Position numbers and translations under genes: made by a program. Shown here piece after piece: positions 46,432 to 57,218 of a DNA stretch of 64,000 nucleotides. Every line of letters starts with the position of its first letter. The stretch's first letter is position 1. The notes beneath the pieces are model-generated. The model was not told the DNA's origin, did no database searches, and saw nothing but the letters and a program-made list of their open reading frames with translations. The stretch lies in assembly GCA_026075535.2 (NCBI GenBank), contig AP026544.2, forward strand, positions 5,146,001 through 5,210,000. The letters are read 5' to 3'. The DNA is from Tricholoma matsutake. Taxonomy: Eukaryota; Basidiomycota; Agaricomycetes; Agaricales; Tricholomataceae.

Positions 46432-46861
46432 CTATTATGTACTATAGGGAGTGGAGGGTGGGTAAAAGAATGTAAGGAGTGAGGAAGCTAAAATGCAAGG
46501 TGGTTCTGAGCGAGCACTGTGAATGACTGAGGAGAGAAGCAGTGCCAGCAAACATGCAAATGTTTGGCACTCAGCTGGATGCCATCACTGGCTTACCCCA
46601 GCAGGCAAGGGGAAGCTGGCTCCATGCTCATTCCAGCCTTGTCTTGCACTATTGCAATGTTGACTATGAGCTGTGTGGTTGAAGGGAAAGTGAGCATTAG
46701 CTTGTTTTGGCATACAGAGCAAAGATCCAGCCGCTCACCCATAAGCAATGAATGACCCACGGCAGAATTACAATGCCCACCCAACCCAAGAGAGAGTCGA
46801 CCTATGCTCTGACTCTGTTTAGCAGACCCCTGAAGTGCCTTGATGTGATTTGTTCGAATGC
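46432..46861. other. Spacer with degraded copy of dispersed repeat
   Basis: This stretch lies between the second Copia and the DIRS-like recombinase. At 46628-46715 it holds the CpG-depleted partner of the repeat at 28618-28705. The minus-strand sequence continues from the recombinase domain (AYEAYI) and may be its decayed C-terminal and untranslated end. No separate gene is recognised. Confidence 0.5.
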
Positions 46862-47704
46862 TCAGATGTAGGCTTCATATGCCAGTGAGTGCCAGTGACC
46901 AGTGATGCAAACAATTTCAGGGTCTACTTTTTGTGAGAGGTATAAGGATGCTCCATCAATTCTGAAGGAGTGGCCAAAGGTTGTGCCCCAGCCCCAGGCT
47001 TTGAGGATCGAGTTGATGTGATTGATGGCAGTGGTTTTCACCATGGGGCGGATGGAGCCTGTTCTGTCCTGCCATGAGAATAGGAGATCTGATTTGCCAG
47101 CTGGTACTACCTTGGCAAGATTTTGGAGGGCTTTGAGAGGGCAGAGTCCTTCTTGGGGAACCATGTAGACTGATTGTATCTCTCCTGGTTTGGCAGTCTT
47201 GGCAGATGGGAGATCGAGGTGCACATATAGCTTTCTGTTGAGGTCATAATCAAAGTGGGCATCTTTGCATTTGAGGTGCTTTGTGGGGTCAAATGCACTT
47301 CTTGAGGAGACTGAGACCTCACCAAAATGCATCATGCCCCAGAATGCACATGTTACCATAGCCCAGATACAGGCTTCAAAAGGGTCATCAAGATTTAATG
47401 TCACACACAGGGCTCACAACATGTCCAGGGTGATTGGTGGTCAAATGGGACATTTACAGAACCCTTGTAAGTTTTTGAGTCCCCATAGTGACCAATTGAT
47501 GCAGTCATGGTCCTCATCTGATAGTGGAGGTGGCCAGCCTTGAGTAATATGCCATGCCCAAACTGCTGATAGGTATTTCTTGGCTACTGAAACTGTGACT
47601 GGCTCAAAAGGAACATCAGGGAGGACAGCATGTTCTAGTACACTCGGGTCTGTTGACGCCCATAGGGCAAAGGAGTTAGAAGAGGAAATGAAGCAGGAAG
47701 TCAA
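46862..47704 (-). pseudogene. Tyrosine recombinase remnant
   Basis: Two frames on the minus strand cover the enzyme. 47704-47441 carries the SAM-like core-binding part (SVAKKYLSAVWAWHITQGW). 47404-46862 carries the catalytic domain. The HxxR pair is present as GHSFRIDGASLYLSQKVDPE, followed by GHWHSLAYEAYI. The first catalytic Arg, expected in the FWGMMxFGEVS segment, is His here, a change explained by CpG decay. A frame break separates the two parts. The C-terminal Tyr could be the one in AYEAY. Confidence 0.82.
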
Positions 47705-48096
47705 TCTGCTTCTGGAACACTAAATACATCACAGAATAGGTGGAATTTTCAGAGTCCAGATCCATAGCTCAATGTGTCTTGAAGTGAGGCTTGCAAAGCT
47801 AGGTTTGCTAGAAAATGGATGGCAGGGTGGTCTATTGTCATGGCTGGTGCTGAATTGATACCCTTCCACATGAAGATGTGATCCTCAGCTCAGCAGTTAG
47901 GCTGGAGGGGGGATGGGTTGAGCTGCAGTTGAGAGCCAATAAGGTTCCATGGTGAAACTTCACTAGCTAGGGTTTGTTATCATGGCCAAGACTGGGGCTA
48001 CAATGATGTCAATTTGTCTGATAGGTGATCTGGAAGATGTACTGAAGCTTGGATATTCACTGAAGGGAAACTCTCCAGGAATTCCTCGATTGCACC

Positions 48097-49640
48097 TCAA
48101 GAGAGTGCATTGGAAATGTTGAAACAGCTTGCCATATAAATAGCCTTTAAACAGAGGTGGTTTTGGGCCTGCAAGGCATAAATATGTTTGAGGATTCTGT
48201 TGGTCTCATGACTGCAAGATTGCCCTTTGTTTGTCACTGCAACAATCTCCACATTGTTGGACTGGACCAGCAGAGTGTGGCCTCCAAGCTTGCCATTCCC
48301 AACAATGCCAAGGCTGCATGTGAGCTGTAGTCCTAGTTCAACAGCCACAGCTTCGGCCCACCCAATGTTGAATTCCTGCCACGGGCCTACCTTGAAGCTT
48401 GGGGCCCATTTACAGACTGCCCAACAAGAACCAAGAACTATTCCAAATTTGAATGAGGTGCTGGCATTGCCCCACCATTGCAGGTCGATGGGGGCTGCAG
48501 GAGCTAGCAGCAATTCTTTGGAGAGGCTCTGTAATATGAACTGTATCCAGGACAGATTGGAGCATAAAGAAGGGGGAACTTGCAATTTTCCACAAGGGGA
48601 TCAAAATGACAGGGGGAAGTGGGCTAAACCATGGAGAAAAGGCCAGATGAGGGGGAAAATGCAGGACACATGGACAAGTTTGCCATGCATGCTGGCTGCA
48701 TCTCTCACGGAGACTGTCCAGTTGGACTGGAGCCAGCAGTTCACTGCTTGCAAGATCTTTGTGAGCTTCTTGTGTGGCAAAGCAACTGTATGTGTCTCTA
48801 AGTTCCAGTCAAAGCCAATGTAACACTGTACTGTGGAGAGTGGCCTCATTTTCTTGGCACTCCAGGGAATGCCAAAGGTGGCTGGCTGTTAAGGCCATGA
48901 AATCCTGTTCAGTCCAGTTCTCGTTGAGGAGATGAATGACAAAGAAGTTGTCAACCCATTTCAGGGTCCTGCTGAAGCCTGCTGCTTTGTACAGGGCCAC
49001 TAACATGTCGGCAATGGCACCAAACACTCCTGCACTGGATGCTAGACCAAACATGACAGCCCAGTCCACATATACTAAGCCTTCCCAGAGTATGCAGAGG
49101 TGGTGTTGTTGATCTGGTCAGATTGGGGTGAGTCAATATGCCACTAAGATGTCGAATATGGCTGCTATGCAGCCAGCAGGGAGCAAAAGTATCAAAGCTG
49201 CCATAGAATCAAAGGAGCCCCATGCTGTAGAAAAGGCATCTGGGTCTATGCCCCAATTGACAGAGGTGATTTCTGAAGGTGTATGTGGGTAGGACATGTC
49301 TTGGATCATGTGGAAACTCTCCAAATGTGGTTTTAGTACCAAGCCCAGTGGAGATGTTTGAAAAGGTCCAATGAGTGCTTCAAGGTCCTCTGGTAGAAAG
49401 CTGTCTGAGTATTGCCCAGCTGCTTGCTCGCCAGCAATACAGGATAAGATAAACTTCAAGTCGAGATGAGAAGAGCTTTGATTGGGGAAATATATACAAG
49501 TGTGAGAGCTGCTCTTGGATTCCTACATTGAAGCCTTTGTGCAGTCCCACGATTATGTGATTCCATGTAGAGATAAGACCATATTTACAGAGCAATTCCT
49601 CCACCCGATTAGGATCAAGTGGGGTGACCACTTTCCTTGG
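48097..49640 (-). pseudogene. DIRS-like reverse transcriptase and RNase H remnant
   Basis: The reverse transcriptase reads across frame breaks from about 49640 to 48850. Landmarks are ESFHMIQDMSYPHTPSE, MAALILLLPAGCIAAIFDI, VMFGLASSAGVFGAIADML and KWVDNFFVIHL. The last is the catalytic box, with VDN in place of VDD. 48849-48601 continues with YIGFDWNLETHTVALPHKKL. The RNase H-like region is at 48585-48097 (NIGWAEAVAVELGLQL, VQSNNVEIVAVTNKGQS). A stop falls after FDILVAY near 49133. Non-functional. Confidence 0.8.
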
Positions 49641-49641
49641 G

Positions 49642-51080
49642 TCAGGGTTGGGATTTGCAGCCACCAGTGCTATGGCCAGTCTCTCTGCAGATGCTGCAGC
49701 CATGAAAGTTTGAACAGGTGCTTCCGAAGGAGCATGATGACTGCTGAGCCCAGTTGAAGCAGAATTGTTTGCCCCCGGGTGTGAGCAGGGCATATTTACT
49801 CTTCCCATTGGGGGTGAGGGGTGCTGGGGGTTTGCCAGCTGTGGTTTGTTCCTCTTTGCATTCGAATGGAAAATGTCCGGTGCCACCACACCGAAAGCAA
49901 TGAGGGCAATGTTGCTTCCTGGGTACGTTGGAAGAACCATTTGATGGAAAGCTATGCTTTGAAGGTGATGAAGATGAGACAGGTGTGGCAAGGGCTGAAG
50001 GGCAGGTGCTTATGATTGTGAGTGCAGCCAGGTCCAAGCTTGCTAAGTCATGCGATGGGTTGAGAGCCACAGCTTCATGTTCCTGTACATCGTTGTGGGA
50101 ATGACCAAGGTCCATAACTAACTTATGGTGCTGAGTGAAGGCCTCAGCACACACCTCACCATGGTGGAAATGAATTTGCTCTTCTGCTGCCAGAGCAGCA
50201 GCATGCCAGTCAACAGTAGATATTAACTTTTCATTGCAATAGTCAAGAGACTTGGCCGTGAGGCTACCGTTGGCATTGAGGACAAAATGCTCTTTGCCAT
50301 GAGCTGCCTTGAGCTGTGCTGTGGAGGTCAACAAGGAGTATGGTACATAATGAAAGCTCTTGAAGGCTTCATCAACTTTCGGTGGCACAGCTGCATCAGA
50401 CAGACATTAGCATACTGAACCCTCGACAGAACAAGAAGCTAACTGGCATCAGAAGAGGGGGAAAACTGGCCATGTACAGCAACTGAGAGAAGGCCTTTAG
50501 CTATCACTGTAGGGTGCAGCCTGTCGCTCATACACAACTGAAACTACTGGGTTAGTGGCCCTAACAAGGAGAGGCCACAGACTGTACTGAGAGTATGTAA
50601 CATGGGCTGGAATGCCATGGGAAAGGCTCAGGATGTTGTCCCATTCTTGGCCACATGGGAATGTGCATATGAGATCAGAGAAACTGAGATAGTACTTACA
50701 AAATCTAAGGAGCTTGCTTTGAAGCCTGGCACAATGTCTGGGAGGGGCTGCTTCCTGTCTGCCTCCTTGGTTGTAGCAACTGCTTGGCGCACCCATTTGA
50801 CTGCTTCTAGGTCGACATGGAGGACTAGGGGAGGAGCCAGACAGTCGACAGGAGGTGGCTCTGGCTAGTTAACAGCTCCTTGGTTGCCCAGAGGGGGCTG
50901 AGCCCCTTTGAGTTGGGCTAAATGAGCCCAAAGTGCAATCAGCTCAACCGTCTGTGGGTCCAGGATTCACTGGTCATTGGGTCAGGCTCCACCATTGGGT
51001 CCTGCTCCCACCCCACTGTGAGCTTGGGCTGCCATGTTCCCACTAGCTGATGGGGCATTTTCTGGGGGGGGGGTCACACT
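49642..51080 (-). pseudogene. DIRS-like gag remnant with zinc fingers
   Basis: An N-terminal part is broken by stops between about 51080 and 50500 (VELIALWAHLAQLKGAQPPL, VKWVRQAVATTKEADRK). A longer frame at 50388-49642 follows. It contains a CCHC-type knuckle CFRCGGTGHFPFEC and a second Cys/His cluster, CFNWAQQSSCSFGSTC, then HGCSICRETGHSTGGC. This pattern is common in fungal gag-like proteins of this group. The Gln/His/Pro-rich frame at 51391-51074 may be its extreme N terminus. Confidence 0.65.
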
Positions 51081-51427
51081 ACTTGACACTGCTGGCCACC
51101 TGGGCCACCCTGGGAGGTGGAACCAGCTCCAGACAAGCCTAATGGCTGAGGTTGCCAAGGCTGATGATCCTGATGATGTTGGGGCTGCTGTTGTGTATGC
51201 AGTGCAGAGGGTTCAGGGCATTCAGGTGGCTTGAACCAATTACCTGCAGTTTGCTTAGGCTTCCTCCATAGCCTAGTATGGGAGGTCGTGATGTCTACCA
51301 TGGAGTATTTACCCCCACAGCAGACATTGTGCAACCCTTTGCTTATGCAGTGGTGGCCATGTCCTGAAACATGGTAGAGCATTGTGCACATCCCAAGAAA
51401 AAAATATATAAATATAGTAACATAGTA

Positions 51428-53197
51428 TCTTTTTTTTTTTTTTTTTTGGTGGAATGCTTGAGCCCAAAGCTCCAGTCAACTCCAACAACTGACAAGGTCA
51501 GCATGGGAGGATGCATTAAGTTAGGGAAATCATTGCTGAAGACCCAAAAATATCACCTAGGGGAAATACCTTTATGTACGCTACCATGTGCCAGCAGTGT
51601 TGGACCTGCCATCTCAAAGGTTATAGGATAGGGCCATGGCCCTAAACTATTATCTATTCTGCCCCAGAGGGCAGCGAGATGGAATACCAACTAAAATGCC
51701 TTGCTGCCAGATCCAGTTATTTGGCAGACTGTCTTCATCCTTTAGGACTCCACTCCAGGTTTGGAGTACAATTCCTTGTGTCAGAGCACTTCTGTCTTGC
51801 AGCTTCCTGTTTGTGGACAGGATGTCTAACTGTAGTCGGTGGTTTACTTGTGCTACCCATCTATTGTGGATCTTGTCTGGTGAGTGGAACTTGTCTGGAT
51901 CCCCTTCAAATTTAATGACTTTTTCACATCATAGTTTCCATATCAGGTGCATGGACTCAGTTACGAGAATCTCAAAAAGGTGGTTCTTGCCATGGAGCTT
52001 CTTGCCCTTTCACTTTTGAAGTCTGCTAGTATGCAACCTAGAATGGTTCTGAACCATATTTCTGGCCAGGATTCTTTGCATCTTAACCATAGGTTTTTTG
52101 CTAAATTCCAAATGATACTAATGGCATTTGAATTGGGACATTCAATGGTGATGTGTTCCATTGATTCAGACTCTCCACATAGTATGCATCTGTCATGGGG
52201 TTCCATGTTAGGGATTCTACTCCAAAAACTGCCTATTTTATAGGCATTATGTAAACTTTTCCTGAGGTAGTTTCTGATCTGTTTTGAGAGGTCATGTTTA
52301 TGGATTGCTGACCATATTTTATCAGGTGTTGGTGTTTCACCTGTTAGATCTTGGACAGCGTAGGTCGTAATTGCCAGTTGTATCTCTGTTTGTTGTCTAG
52401 GCTTGTTTGCTAGTTTCCATTTGGTGATACCTTGGTATAGGGAGCATTGGGTGCCATTCTTTAGTTTCATCCCTGCCAAGGTCCATTTACGGTCAGTACT
52501 AATGTCAATTTCATTGCATTGTGGCTTCTCAAGTGCAGCTTTTGCAAGGTGTTGGGCAGTTGCTTTCCCATCTGCTGGGGTCATTGTAGCCCATTGTTGG
52601 AGCTTGGTTGGGGATGATCGTTGGTGGAAATTGGAGACAAGGGATTTGTAAAGGTTCTTGTTGTTGGTGTGTGCCCAATCAGAGTCCTCCTTTCTTTCGA
52701 GGTTAATTGTAATCTCTGATAGGATTGTTTTTTGCTGTATGTATATTTTTAGTGGGAGATGTGGAGGAGTTGATCAGAGAGCACAATATTAGAGCACCTA
52801 ATTCCCCACAGGTTGGGGATGTCATGTTTTCTGGCATTTTGATGGAGCCTTGATATTCATCTGGCATTTGTAGGAGGAAACCTCCACCATTTTCATAGTC
52901 GCCATCTTGGTTTATATGGCTGCAGCCTGCTGAGATAAGGAGAGAAGCAGGTTGTTGGGGGTTAGGAGCAATAACCTGGGGGGGGCTATTGGATATGCTG
53001 GCATTGGGTGCATTGGGGGTGGTAAAGAGAAGATACAGAAGCTGTCTTCATAGGGGCCACATGAGGTTGAGTATGCAAAGAATGTAAGCTCAGATTTTTC
53101 CTTGATTGCTTCTGCTAGTAGGTCGGGAGAGGGGTTTTCAGGTGGAACCAAGGCATCTCTATTCAGAGGGTGGTCCAGGTTCTATTTTGGGTGGAGG
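51428..53197 (-). mobile_element. 5'-truncated LINE insertion with 14-bp target duplication
   Basis: A perfect 14-bp direct repeat, ATAGTAACATAGTA, flanks the segment (51414-51427 and 53198-53211). Directly inside the left copy is a T run (about 51430-51447), the poly(A) tail of an element on the minus strand. The interior encodes the C-terminal part of a LINE polyprotein. Variable-length target duplication plus a 3' poly(A) and missing 5' end are the marks of target-primed reverse transcription. Confidence 0.92.
51650..52700 (-). pseudogene. LINE C-terminal RNase H and zinc-finger fragment
   Basis: The minus-strand frame 52584-51961 contains an RNase H-like end (MTPADGKATAQHLAKAALEK), SLYQGITKWKLANK and the Cys/His finger found after RNase H in Tad1-type fungal LINEs: SFWSRIPNMEPHDRCILCGE then EHITIECP. 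Related sequence continues through stops to about 51650 and upstream to about 52700 (DWAHTNNKNLYKSLVS). The endonuclease and reverse transcriptase are absent through 5' truncation. Confidence 0.85.
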
Positions 53198-53211
53198 ATA
53201 GTAACATAGTA

Positions 53212-54391
53212 CCATGAGTCATAGTCAAAAGTGGATAACATGATCGACAGTTTTTGCATTTGCTGGAGAAAATTTTAGAATATCGCCATGCCATAAGCTG
53301 GCTCTGTACACACCTACGCAATTGGTGTGGTAGCTCCAGAGAAGAATCTGGATGTTTATGTAAAACACATTTTTTTGAGTGCCTGGAACAGCTTGATTAT
53401 CTCTGCATCTCCTCTTCATCCTCCTCATCTTCGGAGTCAGAGTAATCAAGAATGATTTCACCTCGTTTCATGGCCATCTCCTCCGAATTGTATGGCGAAT
53501 CACCAACTTGACATTCTTCAATCGTTGAGGGTGGGGTCCAATTATCCGCCAACACCTTACCAGTTCCTCAACGGTCCTCGGCGTGGACAATTTGTGGTGG
53601 GACTCGGATCTGAGGCTGATTTTGTGGTTGACGAGCAGGGAGTTAGCCATGGCAGTTGACTGATAGAGGCGAGTTGGTGCATAGCTTCTTGATCCTGTCA
53701 AACGTCCCCTTCTGCATTCAAAACTGCATAAAAAGCTGTTCGCCCCGCTCGTTGTATCCTCACCTAGGTTGTTCCTCAGCTTGAGGTAAATGACATGTCA
53801 CTTGTAACGAGATCCCGGAGAACACCCCATGCACCATGTGTCGTAGATATTACGATCTATGTATGCAGAAAGAACCTGCAAATGTGGCTTTCAATGTTTT
53901 GGACTCCTTATGCACCCTTGAATTTTAGGATAATTCCAGCAATGCTGCATACCATGCTTTTCTTACCTCTTGTAAATGTCACCAAGCTCACCCTGTTCAA
54001 TTGCACGAATGCAGAATTCCTGTCAATAATGAGCTCAAATTAGCATTGAGAACATCTACGCATCTATGCATATTTAATGTTCTGAGAGGGTTTCAGAGGC
54101 CTGCCTCTTACATGTCCGCCCAAGAGGCACGGCTCTGAGCTGGGCTCCTTCGGCTCAGCGGCTCGACAGTTCCGAGCTGCGCACCGACTCGAGATCAATG
54201 GAAATAGCTATACATTGCCATCAGGTCAGCCACGGCGCCAAAGCCAGTCATACTAGGTTCATACTATGTGATCAGACATCTCCATCTAGAGGTTGTCTAG
54301 AGGAGGCCTGTTGAATGCAACTTGATAGACAAGTTTTGTGCCTGTAGATCGACCAAGGGGATATCTGCACTTTAATAGAGCTTTGGGGTGA
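53212..54391. other. Region between LINE and PGK, one doubtful small gene
   Basis: On the minus strand a frame ending at 53397 encodes TPPSTIEECQVGDSPYNSEE followed by an acidic tail (DYSDSEDEEDEEEMQR). A neighbouring frame at about 53650-53560 starts MANSLLVNHKISLRSE. They could be two exons of a small gene or a decayed one, but I could not join them in frame. From 53.7 to 54.39 kb nothing is recognised apart from the likely PGK promoter side. Confidence 0.3.
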
Positions 54392-54487
54392 TTGATTTCA
54401 GCACGGTCGTCGTTAGTACGCATCGTGCGCGTGCGTGAACTTGTTACTGGTCACACACCGCTTTTCCGAAGTTCTCCACAACTACAG

Positions 54488-56109
54488 ATGTCTTTGTCTA
54501 AGAAACTTACTATCACTGATTTACAACTTGCTGGAAAACGCGTCCTGATTCGTGTAGACTTCAACGTACCTCTGCAAGACGGTCAGATCACCAATCCTGC
54601 CGTGAGTCTTCTTACCAACACGGTTTTTTTCTTGTGTTGGACGCACATCTTGCAGCGGATCGTTGCAGCACTGCCCACTATTAGATATGCGCTTGCAAAT
54701 GGTTCGGTTATGTTCGAAACGCTTGTCCAGTTACTAGTTCATCTGACTATCTCATCAGGCGCTTCCCGCGTTATCTTGATGTCTCACTTGGGTCGACCAG
54801 ATGGTAAAATAATAGACAAGTATTCGCTTAAACCGGTCGCCAAGGAGCTCGAAAGTCTACTCAAGCAATCGGTGACGTTTCTATCTGACTGCGTCGGTCC
54901 CCTCGTAGAAGAGGCTGTCGAATCAGCCCCTCAAGGATCTGTCATATTGTTGGAAAATCTACGTTTCCATATCGAGGAGGAAGGCTCCGTCAAGAATAAG
55001 GACGGCTCCAAAACCAAAGCCGATCCCGCTAAAGTTACCGAGTTTCGTGAAAGCCTTACAAAGTTGGGAGATGTCTATATCAACGACGCCTTTGGGACAG
55101 CACATCGTGCCCATTCGAGCATGGTTGGGATTAAACTTCCACAACGCGCCGCTGGTTTCCTAATGAAAAAAGAATTGGAATTTTTTGCGAAGGCTCTGGA
55201 GAGTCCTGAAAGGCCTTTCCTCGCTATTCTCGGAGGAGCCAAAGTCTCGGATAAGATTCAACTGATCGAGAATATGTTGGACAAGGTCAGGCCTGTTGCT
55301 TGTCGTGGATTTGGACTAATCTCCTCGTTGAAGGTCGATTCGCTTATAATTGGTGGCGGCATGGCTTTCACCTTCAAGAAAACTCTTGAAAACATTCCTG
55401 TACGGGCGATCATCATACCACTTGGAAGTTAATTGAACACGATGGAGCTAGATCGGCAATTCACTCTTTGATGCCCCGGGTTCTGAGAAGGTCGCTACGC
55501 TTGTTGAGAAAGCAAAGGCGAACAACGTCAAGATCGTATTTCCTGTGGACTACGTCATCGCTGACAAGTTCGATAAGGATGCCAAAGTATGTAATTTGAT
55601 CTGCGTGATGTCGACCTGCATTTCAATTTCTATATCAAGTCAGGTGTTGCTACGGAAGCCGAAGGCATTCCAGATGGATGGATGGGTCTTGATGTTGGTC
55701 CCAAAACTCGTGATCTCTTCCGCAGTGCCGTTCTAGAGGCAAAGACGATCTTATGGAACGGGTATTTGCACTCCCAATTTAATCAGCGTTGCATAGTCTG
55801 AGCGTAATTACAGACCGCCTGGTGTTTTTGAGTTTCCTGCATTCGCCGCAGGATCTACAGCACTTCTGGATGCTAACGTAGAAGCAGCACAGAGAGGATC
55901 TGTGGTGATTGTCGGTGGTGGCGACACAGCGACTCTCGTTGCTCAGGGTGGTGTAGAAGACAAATTGAGTCATGTCAGCACAGGCGGTGGAGCTAGCCTT
56001 GAGCTCCTTGAGGGCAAGGTAGCTATCATTACAATATCCCGTCACATAATAGGCTGATGAAGCGTGTGTCCAGAATCTTCCTGGTGTCGCCGAACTGAGT
56101 GAGAAATGA
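54488..56109 (+). CDS. PGK1: Phosphoglycerate kinase
   Basis: PGK transfers phosphate from 1,3-bisphosphoglycerate to ADP in glycolysis. Eight exons, 54488-54601, 54656-54701, 54759-55285, 55334-55399, 55452-55586, 55640-55761, 55814-56018 and 56074-56109, join in frame to about 416 residues, the normal size. Motifs: [18 protein letters not shown] at the N terminus, [98 protein letters not shown], and the nucleotide-binding [12 protein letters not shown] with [15 protein letters not shown]. The last exon may alternatively start at 56053, adding seven residues. An in-frame ATG at 54392 would add 32 residues. This looks functional despite its position next to repeats. Confidence 0.93.
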
Positions 56110-57218
56110 CTCTTGGCTTCTATTTAAGTAATCGAACGTGGGTTTACATAAAGGGCCACTTAGAGGCCCAATGAAGTTGCACGGTTGGCATAATCCATAT
56201 GTCACAACCTTACCCAAGGAACATACATGCAATCTTCAAGAAGTAAAGGAGGGAAAGGCAGAAAGCGTGATCAACTACTTAAAAAAGATCAGCGAGGTAT
56301 CGGCAATAATGTTCACATCGCGATGGCAAACTGATCGGTTGTGCTGCAGCCCCTACAAGTTCCTACATAGGGCTCTCGACCTTGCCTTTTTCGACATGTT
56401 CAGTGTCGGCAATATGTCCTGTTTTTTTGGTAGTATGCTAGGGATCATCACTACAGGTGGAAATCCAGAAGATATTATGTGTTCCAATTCCTGAACGAGG
56501 TCAATTACATTAATAATAATCTCGCTATGTTCAACTCGTAAATGTTGAATTTTGCATTCTCTATCGCTGCTGGACATAGGGATTCTAGAGTTGGTGCCGC
56601 ATTATGGGTAAACGACTTGTTATGAGATATCGTGATGTGTTCTAACTCTCCGACAAAATATCGACAACTTCACGTGAATATGACGGTTGTATGTACATCT
56701 CAGTAAAAACCGAGTACAGCGAACCTGTAGATCGAAATTTGAGTAACACAATTGTGCGTGTGGTTTGTAAAATATGAGTTATCAAGGAACGAAAGATCTT
56801 TGATCGACGACATCGGAGTGAATACTTGAGCTTGAGCTTGGGGCAAATATTGTAATCGCAGCAGCGTAAACGAAGAAGACATTCCACATTCCAAGTCAAT
56901 ACCAGGCAATGCCAGCACCAGAAAAAAAAACAAATGTTTTTGCAGTATGAGGTTCCACAGATCCATTCGGGGCGGTTGTTGTTGTTGTATTAGACGGGAC
57001 ATGGAAAATGATATTGGCCGTCGTGAGTAGTGATTAGCTTGGCCCTGCACTGGGCCTGACGGTTCTATGTACGCGCTCGCAACGCAAGAGGAGCAGAAAT
57101 GAAGGCGCTCAATGGGAGCAATATCATGTGACCTCCCTCGTACGATGAGGGTGATAAGGAGCACCAGCCTTGCATGCGATTCTAGGTTTCGTCACCCGTC
57201 TCCACCACTAGGATTGTG
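56110..57218. other. Convergent spacer between PGK and the Cid1-like gene
   Basis: About 1.1 kb between two 3' ends. Short open frames (for example near 56140-56490 plus and 56700-57160 minus) have no recognised motifs. It should hold both 3' untranslated regions. Confidence 0.55.

Larger units (their letters stand above)
46862..51391 (-). mobile_element. Degenerate DIRS-like retroelement (gag, RT, RNase H, tyrosine recombinase)
   Basis: Read on the minus strand the order is gag with zinc fingers, reverse transcriptase, RNase H-like region and tyrosine recombinase. There is no DDE integrase, and LTRs were not seen. That combination defines tyrosine-recombinase retrotransposons (DIRS order). 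All parts carry stops or frameshifts, and key catalytic residues are changed. Terminal inverted repeats and the internal complementary region expected for DIRS were not identified by eye, so boundaries are set by coding remnants. A LINE fragment lies immediately upstream. Confidence 0.75.

Noticed and set aside
46278..46475. Open frame with repeated Cys/Met residues (VCAVSTVTCVCCMYC)
   Set aside because: It derives from ATGCAGCATGTAT-type words within the Copia LTR.
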